This document shows, one piece after another, positions 7,149 through 10,432 of a DNA stretch of 10,432 nucleotides. Made by a program: the position numbers and the translations under genes. The notes under the pieces were generated by a model. That model was not told the DNA's origin. It ran no database searches and was given only the letters and a program-made list of their open reading frames with translations. Positions within the stretch are counted from its first letter, which is position 1. The number at the start of each line of letters is the position of its first letter. The DNA is from an uncultured Lachnospiraceae bacterium (lineage in GTDB: Bacteria > Bacillota_A > Clostridia > Lachnospirales > Lachnospiraceae), in assembly GCA_902780985.1 (NCBI GenBank), contig CACZHN010000091.1, positions 1 through 10,432 on the forward strand, written 5' to 3'.

Positions 7149-7592
7149 CTACGCATGCTTAAGCTTTACAAACTGTCCCAGCTTCATCATGATAGGAGAC
7201 TTCTTCTTCTGTTCAGGCGTCTCTGTATTAATAACAGGCTGCCCCTGTGTGCTCATGTTCTGCTGTGGCTTATGATCCTGTGGCTTTGAATCTACACGCA
7301 TTGAATAGCCCTTTGACTTCGGAGCCTCGCTCTGCTGTTCCTGCACAGGAGCTACTGCTTCTTCCTTAAGCTGAGGAGCTTCCTCTTCTACCTTAGGCTG
7401 TGGCTGTGCATTATATTTCATCATACTCTTTAATATTTCGGACTGCGATATTTCCACAGGGAGCGGTTTAAGTGCGTCATCTATTGAAAATACATCTGAA
7501 TCCTTAGGCTGCTCAGCTGCCATGATTCTTCCGCATACCGGACAACTTGTAACTGTGTTAGAAATTTCTGTAGCACAGATTGGACACTTCAT
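7149..7592 (-). CDS. Zinc-ribbon protein, riboswitch-controlled, function unknown
   Basis: 147 residues, soluble, no signal peptide or membrane helix. A compact zinc ribbon opens the protein: C3-P-I-C6 and C17-P-V-C20. A short ordered-looking stretch with FSIDDALKPLPVEISQSEILKS split around residues 35-55 follows. The middle (about 60-130) is rich in Q, P, E and K and is likely disordered. The tail (131-147) is basic and amphipathic with KKKSPIMMKLGQFVKLKHA, and might bind membrane or partners. The ribosome site GAGGAGG is 10 nt before ATG. Its leader carries a GEMM-I aptamer and terminator, so expression should respond to c-di-GMP. The family was not recognised; an adaptor role is only a guess. 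Confidence 0.85.
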   Translation of the reverse strand: MKCPICATEISNTVTSCPVCGRIMAAEQPKDSDVFSIDDALKPLPVEISQSEILKSMMKYNAQPQPKVEEEAPQLKEEAVAPVQEQQSEAPKSKGYSMRVDSKPQDHKPQQNMSTQGQPVINTETPEQKKKSPIMMKLGQFVKLKHA

Positions 7593-7670
7593 TCTTTTTG
7601 TTCCTCCTCAATATTAATATATATAATTTAAAAATTTACCGATAAAGTTCAGCAGGATCTGTTTTTGAGC

Positions 7671-7714
7671 AAAAAAACAGCATCCCAATTGGCCCGCCGA
7701 ACCAGTCTGATGCT
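7671..7714 (-). terminator. Riboswitch expression-platform terminator
   Basis: On the minus strand GCATC (7713-7709) pairs with GATGC (7684-7680). The inner stem is TGGTTC/GGGCCA with a GGC loop and a small internal mismatch, and a run of seven T (7677-7671) follows. It starts right after the c-di-GMP aptamer and lies 79 nt before the zinc-ribbon start codon. A second weak hairpin (CTGTTTTT 7680-7673 with AAAAACAG 7666-7659) overlaps the U-tract. Confidence 0.75.
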
Positions 7715-7716
7715 TG

Positions 7717-7811
7717 AATACTTGCAACTGGCTACCATATTTTGTAATCTTTAGGCCCTTTAGCTTTGCGTCACAGCGTTTCCACTGTTTTGCCAACAAT
7801 ATGAACTTTAT
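7717..7811 (-). ncRNA. Class I c-di-GMP riboswitch aptamer (GEMM-I)
   Basis: The minus-strand sequence carries the GEMM-I core in order. GGCAAA starts at 7794. A hairpin ACAGTG-GAAA-CGCTGT (7788-7773) has a GAAA tetraloop. It is followed by GACGCAAAGC (7772-7763). CCTAAAG (7755-7749) and TATGG (7739-7735) together resemble the 11-nt GAAA tetraloop receptor. GCTA (7764-7761) pairs with TAGC (7734-7731). The 3' side is GCCAGTTGC (7732-7724). The G expected to contact one guanine of the ligand appears to be kept (GG at 7794-7793), which favours c-di-GMP over cGAMP; this is an alignment by eye. P1 seems short (TTG 7799-7797 with CAA 7724-7722, perhaps extended past a bulge). The RNA should start near 7811. 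It controls the zinc-ribbon gene and perhaps luxS. Confidence 0.92.
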
Positions 7812-7817
7812 GTATTT

Positions 7818-7846
7818 ATTATATTCAAGCCGACGATTCATGTCAA
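7818..7846 (-). promoter_or_regulatory. Full-consensus promoter of the riboswitch transcript
   Basis: The minus strand reads TTGACA (7846-7841), a 17-nt spacer, then TATAAT (7823-7818), matching the sigma-70/SigA consensus at every position. The transcript would start near 7811, immediately before the aptamer. Such a strong promoter fits a gene whose control lies downstream in the RNA. Confidence 0.85.
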
Positions 7847-7862
7847 ACATATAATCGTCGGC
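7829..7862 (-). repeat. 10-bp inverted repeat around the -35 box
   Basis: Perfect arms GCCGACGATT (7862-7853) and AATCGTCGGC (7838-7829) flank 14 nt that contain the TTGACA -35 element. In RNA from the upstream membrane operon this is a stable hairpin starting 28 nt after the 241-aa stop, and may act as its terminator, although the following UUGAAUAUAAU is a poor U-tract. It could equally be an operator dyad for the riboswitch promoter. Confidence 0.8.
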
Positions 7863-7889
7863 AAATTTAACAAAATTAATCTTAAAAAA

Positions 7890-8615
7890 CTAGTTATTTT
7901 GTTTCAGTTTCCTATTTTTGTAGCAAAAATAGGTAACGAGCGTTGCAACTATGCAGAGCATGGATCCCAATGCCCAAAGCCCGAAGAAGGCCAGACGCTC
8001 CTTTACGGTTTCCTTATCGGCGGTTGCATCTATCACAAATCTGTTCTCATAATATCCGTTTCCTAGCATTTCCGACTCTTTAACCGTCCGGGTATAGAGA
8101 TCGTAATAATTGTTTATTTCAAGTATCCTTCCGGTGTATTCCAGTACCCCTTCCGGATTCTCCCTGAACTTTTCAACAGTACTTTTCTCACTGTCTTTTA
8201 CATGGATAGCACATACCGATTTTGCACTGTCATCGGATCCGTCATATATAACGATCGGATAATACATACCTTCTCTTCCTTCAGGTAAAAACGGTTCACC
8301 GACCTCATCGAATTTCACGGAAACAAAGTCGCCCATTTCCGGAATATTTCCTCTCTGCATTTCGCTGTTCAGATCAGCCTTCTCATCCTTGAATACATAC
8401 GGACCGTCATTTACCAAATCGATAACGAATATTGCTCCGAACATTATCATAAACATTGCAAACATTCCAACAGTAAGTGTAGCTATGCTTGATGCACTGG
8501 GTAATTTTACGAATCTTCCGATACCTTTTTTATTCTTCGGAGAATACATCCACAAGAGCTCGATCATAACTATGAACGAAAGCACTAATGTTCCTATATA
8601 TTTGTAATTACTCAT
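7890..8615 (-). CDS. Three-helix membrane protein with extracytoplasmic domain, 241 aa
   Basis: Helices are predicted at about 5-24, 45-67 and 210-231, with a globular domain of about 140 residues (70-208) between helices 2 and 3 and a basic C-terminal tail (KNRKLK). With the basic loop at 27-37 inside, the large domain should face outside. It contains FVSVKFDEVGEP, MYYPIVIYDG and EGVLEYTGRI; no catalytic motif or known family was recognised. The start lies 3 nt after the stop of the 201-aa gene, with GGAGGG 14 nt upstream, so translation is probably coupled. It is the last gene of the three-gene operon. Confidence 0.82.
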   Translation of the reverse strand: MSNYKYIGTLVLSFIVMIELLWMYSPKNKKGIGRFVKLPSASSIATLTVGMFAMFMIMFGAIFVIDLVNDGPYVFKDEKADLNSEMQRGNIPEMGDFVSVKFDEVGEPFLPEGREGMYYPIVIYDGSDDSAKSVCAIHVKDSEKSTVEKFRENPEGVLEYTGRILEINNYYDLYTRTVKESEMLGNGYYENRFVIDATADKETVKERLAFFGLWALGSMLCIVATLVTYFCYKNRKLKQNN

Positions 8616-8618
8616 GGC

Positions 8619-9224
8619 TTAACTGTTTACCCTCCATATGGTCATTCCTATCACAAATGCTATGGCCGCAATCACCATCAGGATAACCCATTTCATATTT
8701 CCTTCTATAGGAATTTCCTTTCTTTCCGGCATCTTATATGATTCCAATATATCAAGGCTGTTATCAATCCTGGCATTCTCATTCGGTCCCTGCTTTGTAT
8801 CATTCCACAATTTGAAAAACATACCGAAACATCCGACACCGAAAGTAAAGATACCCACCAGTACATTTCTAAACATCTTAAGTACCAGTTTTTCGGAACG
8901 GATAAAGTCGGGAACAGTCTTTATGATCTCCGACAGGTCATGAATATTTCTGTCAATGAATATGGTAAGCATGACCACTCCGAATTCGGCTATAATGATC
9001 AGTAGGATGCATATGATTATGCAGCCGATCAGCCCTTTTCTGCTGATACTGCCCGCAAGGATCATGTACCCCTTTATGGTCAGGAACGCAAAGATAAAGC
9101 CCACTATACCGGGGATGATCCCGAAGTATCCGCAGAAAATCCATAACGAGATACCGATCAATCCCCCGATCAGTGCGCCTATAAATCCGAGTATTATATT
9201 TTCATCGCATGTATCAAAATTCAT
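8619..9224 (-). CDS. Multi-helix membrane protein, 201 aa
   Basis: About five hydrophobic helices are visible at roughly 10-30, 33-57, 64-90, 118-138 and 178-197. The first two are glycine-rich (GFIGALIGGLIG). Soluble loops lie at about 91-115 and 140-175. No transporter, enzyme or secretion motif was found and the family was not recognised. The start lies 14 nt after the stop of the 306-aa gene with only a weak ribosome site (AGAAG), which suggests translational coupling within an operon. Its position between two other membrane proteins suggests a shared envelope function, but nothing in the sequence names it. Confidence 0.8.
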   Translation of the reverse strand: MNFDTCDENIILGFIGALIGGLIGISLWIFCGYFGIIPGIVGFIFAFLTIKGYMILAGSISRKGLIGCIIICILLIIIAEFGVVMLTIFIDRNIHDLSEIIKTVPDFIRSEKLVLKMFRNVLVGIFTFGVGCFGMFFKLWNDTKQGPNENARIDNSLDILESYKMPERKEIPIEGNMKWVILMVIAAIAFVIGMTIWRVNS

Positions 9225-9238
9225 TACTTTTACTTCTA

Positions 9239-10159
9239 TTATTCAGAGAATTCAATCGTATCGATAATATTATCAAAATCCGCCATATTATCTAAGTTTA
9301 AATTATCTTTAGCAACAACCTCATACCATGTGTCGCCGCACTGAATAATATAAGCGTTAATATACATATCGTCACCGGCATAATTTACTTTACCCGTAAA
9401 TTCAAAAGCATCCTGTCCGGCAACTTTTATGTCTCTGAATTTTTCAACATCTGAAGGCTCGCCTAATTCCGAGAAAAAGCCTTCTACAAGAGAATCCTGC
9501 ATTACCTGGTTATTGATATCAACAGTCTTAGCTTCCTTGCTGACCATCACCATAACATCTTCATAATAGAAATATACATAGCCTTCTTCATTTGGCTTTC
9601 CATCACCCAGATATCTGTCAGGTACATAATATGTCATCGATCCCATGGTGTAACTGTTTATCTTTTCATCACCAAATGGATTTCCCGACTCTGTTGTTGA
9701 TCCCTCTGTTTTTTCTGTCGTAGATCCTTCTGTTTTCTCAGTAACGGTATTTCTTGCCTGTTCGGTTGAACCCTCACCCTTCTTCGGTCTGGTCAACATC
9801 CATATTGCTAAACCAAGTACAATTCCTACAACAACCACCAAACTCAAAACCAGGATAATTGTTTTCGGTCCACCGCCCTGTTTCGGCGCCTGATAATTCT
9901 GATTATACATCGGCTGTGGATTCATCTGATTGTACATCTGCTGCTGATTCGGCTGATTATACATCTGCTGTGGATTCGGCTGATTATACATCGACTGTGG
10001 ATTCGGCTGATTATACATCGGCTGTGGATTCATCTGATTTGCATTGTTGTATGGCATGTTATTGTACGGCATATTTCCGCCCTGATTTACCGGTTTTCCG
10101 CACTGCCAACACACCTGATCTGTATCCGGAAACTGCGCTCCGCAATTTGAACATATCAT
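9239..10159 (-). CDS. Zinc-ribbon, single-helix protein with extracellular domain
   Basis: 306 residues. A zinc ribbon opens the protein (C3-S-N-C6, C17-W-Q-C20). A low-complexity N/Q/P/M/Y region (about 28-92) follows with five nine-residue MYNQPNPQ-like repeats, then one membrane helix (about 100-122) with a basic RPKK stop. A Ser/Thr/Glu linker (about 129-160, TEKTEGST repeats) leads to an extracellular alpha/beta domain (about 168-306). With MTYYVPDRY, VAGQDAFEFTGKV and a closing IIDTIEF, that domain resembles the PsbP/DcrB-like lipoprotein fold; this is an inference from pattern. The zinc ribbon should be cytosolic. The start is fixed by AGGGGG 8 nt upstream of ATG. It is the first gene of the operon with the 201- and 241-aa genes. 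Function unknown. Confidence 0.88.
   Translation of the reverse strand: MICSNCGAQFPDTDQVCWQCGKPVNQGGNMPYNNMPYNNANQMNPQPMYNQPNPQSMYNQPNPQQMYNQPNQQQMYNQMNPQPMYNQNYQAPKQGGGPKTIILVLSLVVVVGIVLGLAIWMLTRPKKGEGSTEQARNTVTEKTEGSTTEKTEGSTTESGNPFGDEKINSYTMGSMTYYVPDRYLGDGKPNEEGYVYFYYEDVMVMVSKEAKTVDINNQVMQDSLVEGFFSELGEPSDVEKFRDIKVAGQDAFEFTGKVNYAGDDMYINAYIIQCGDTWYEVVAKDNLNLDNMADFDNIIDTIEFSE
9899..10033. repeat. Five tandem 27-bp coding repeats
   Basis: Units at 9899-9925, 9926-9952, 9953-9979, 9980-10006 and 10007-10033, differing by a few bases, encode the MYNQ-x-N-P-Q repeats of the zinc-ribbon protein. The length is a multiple of three, so gain or loss of a unit keeps the frame. Confidence 0.95.
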
Positions 10160-10209
10160 ATAAATGTCCCCCTCTTACTTAAGCTTTATATTTAATATTA
10201 TAACGTTAT

Positions 10210-10238
10210 ATTATCACAGATTCCATTAACATACCAAA
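10210..10238 (-). promoter_or_regulatory. Possible promoter of the zinc-ribbon membrane operon
   Basis: The minus strand has TGTGATAAT (10218-10210), an extended -10-like element. TTTGGT (10238-10233), 17 nt upstream of GATAAT, is a poor -35. The region 10160-10298 holds no other gene or recognised RNA. A promoter is expected here because a strong terminator precedes it, but the boxes are tentative. Confidence 0.35.
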
Positions 10239-10298
10239 CTATACTGAATAAATCCGTTGTGAAAAGACATAGCCCCAATATCATATGCGTATACTCGT

Positions 10299-10333
10299 AA
10301 AAAATAACGGGTGAGTCAATTGACTCACCCGTT
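10299..10333 (-). terminator. Intrinsic terminator of the right-edge gene
   Basis: A perfect palindrome spans 10306-10333 (stem up to 12-13 bp around CAATTG). On the minus strand it is followed by a U-rich tract ending in six T (complement of 10299-10304). It starts 9 nt after the stop of the partial gene. Confidence 0.92.
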
Positions 10334-10341
10334 TATAATTT

Positions 10342-10432
10342 CTACTTCAACGACTCAGTAAACTCAAGGATCAGTGCATTCATATCAACCTTGTTACTCT
10401 CTGCCGTCGGCCATGAATGGCGGCCGCCCTTT
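10342..10432 (-). CDS. C-terminus of a probable esterase/alpha-beta hydrolase (partial)
   Basis: Only the last 29 residues and the stop lie in the window; the gene continues beyond 10432. The visible residues begin K-G-G-R-H-S-W-P and end in a helix-like LILEFTESLK. A GG-x-H-x-W-P motif close to the C-terminus, followed by a final amphipathic helix, is typical of secreted esterases of the PHB-depolymerase/feruloyl-esterase type, where the His is the catalytic base. The evidence is short, so the family is tentative. A strong terminator follows at once. Confidence 0.55.
   Translation of the reverse strand, partial: KGGRHSWPTAESNKVDMNALILEFTESLK

Noticed and set aside
7614..7850. Minus-strand open frame of 78 codons before the zinc-ribbon gene
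   Set aside because: It starts inside the loop of the inverted repeat, upstream of the predicted transcription start, has no ribosome site, and runs across the c-di-GMP aptamer and terminator. The base conservation is explained by the RNA.
8953..9144. Minus-strand 63-codon frame inside the 201-aa gene
   Set aside because: Alternative frame within a gene whose hydrophobic helices and operon spacing are convincing; no ribosome site of its own.
9899..10033. Possible CRISPR array
   Set aside because: The repeats are contiguous with no spacers, lie in frame inside a coding sequence, and no cas gene is present.
9859..10182. Plus-strand frame with DYTSAVDS repeats
   Set aside because: The repeats are the antisense reading of the 27-bp coding repeats of the zinc-ribbon protein.
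10160..10298. A second riboswitch before the zinc-ribbon membrane operon
   Set aside because: No GEMM or other aptamer core was recognised, only AT-rich DNA with a tentative promoter.

Overview
The window looks like a piece of a Gram-positive Clostridia chromosome, most likely Lachnospiraceae (Butyrivibrio/Roseburia-like). This is inferred from moderate AT-richness, strong GGAGG ribosome sites, zinc-ribbon proteins with one membrane helix and an extracellular domain, a LacI-type sensor fused to GGDEF, and a c-di-GMP-I riboswitch. No phage, IS, CRISPR, rRNA or tRNA was seen. Every gene I accept lies on the minus strand, so transcription runs from high to low coordinates.

In transcription order: (1) the last 29 codons of a probable esterase/alpha-beta hydrolase at the right edge, followed by a strong intrinsic terminator (10299-10333). 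(2) A likely three-gene membrane operon: a 306-aa zinc-ribbon/one-helix protein with nine-residue MYNQPNPQ-like repeats, a 201-aa multi-helix protein and a 241-aa three-helix protein, with 14- and 3-nt gaps. (3) A fully consensus promoter (TTGACA, 17 nt, TATAAT), a class I c-di-GMP riboswitch (GEMM-I) and an intrinsic terminator in the leader of a 147-aa zinc-ribbon protein of unknown role, then luxS with its own extended -10 box and a clear terminator. (4) A three-gene run: a small two-helix DUF3592-like protein, a LacI-sensor diguanylate cyclase (GGDEY intact) and a GGDEF-EAL phosphodiesterase whose GGDEF is degenerate (GGDKF) and whose EAL looks intact. (5) A 202-aa membrane protein with its own promoter overlapping the stop codon of the EAL gene, ended by a terminator. 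(6) A 452-aa lipoprotein preceded by a perfect 36-bp tandem duplication that also duplicates the Shine-Dalgarno site and creates a four-codon ORF.

The main theme is cyclic di-GMP: a cyclase, a phosphodiesterase and a c-di-GMP riboswitch lie within about 6 kb. The riboswitch is easy to miss because a 78-codon open frame runs across it. The switch may link c-di-GMP level to the zinc-ribbon protein and, by read-through, to LuxS (AI-2 synthesis/methyl cycle). That link is inference, because luxS also has its own candidate promoter.
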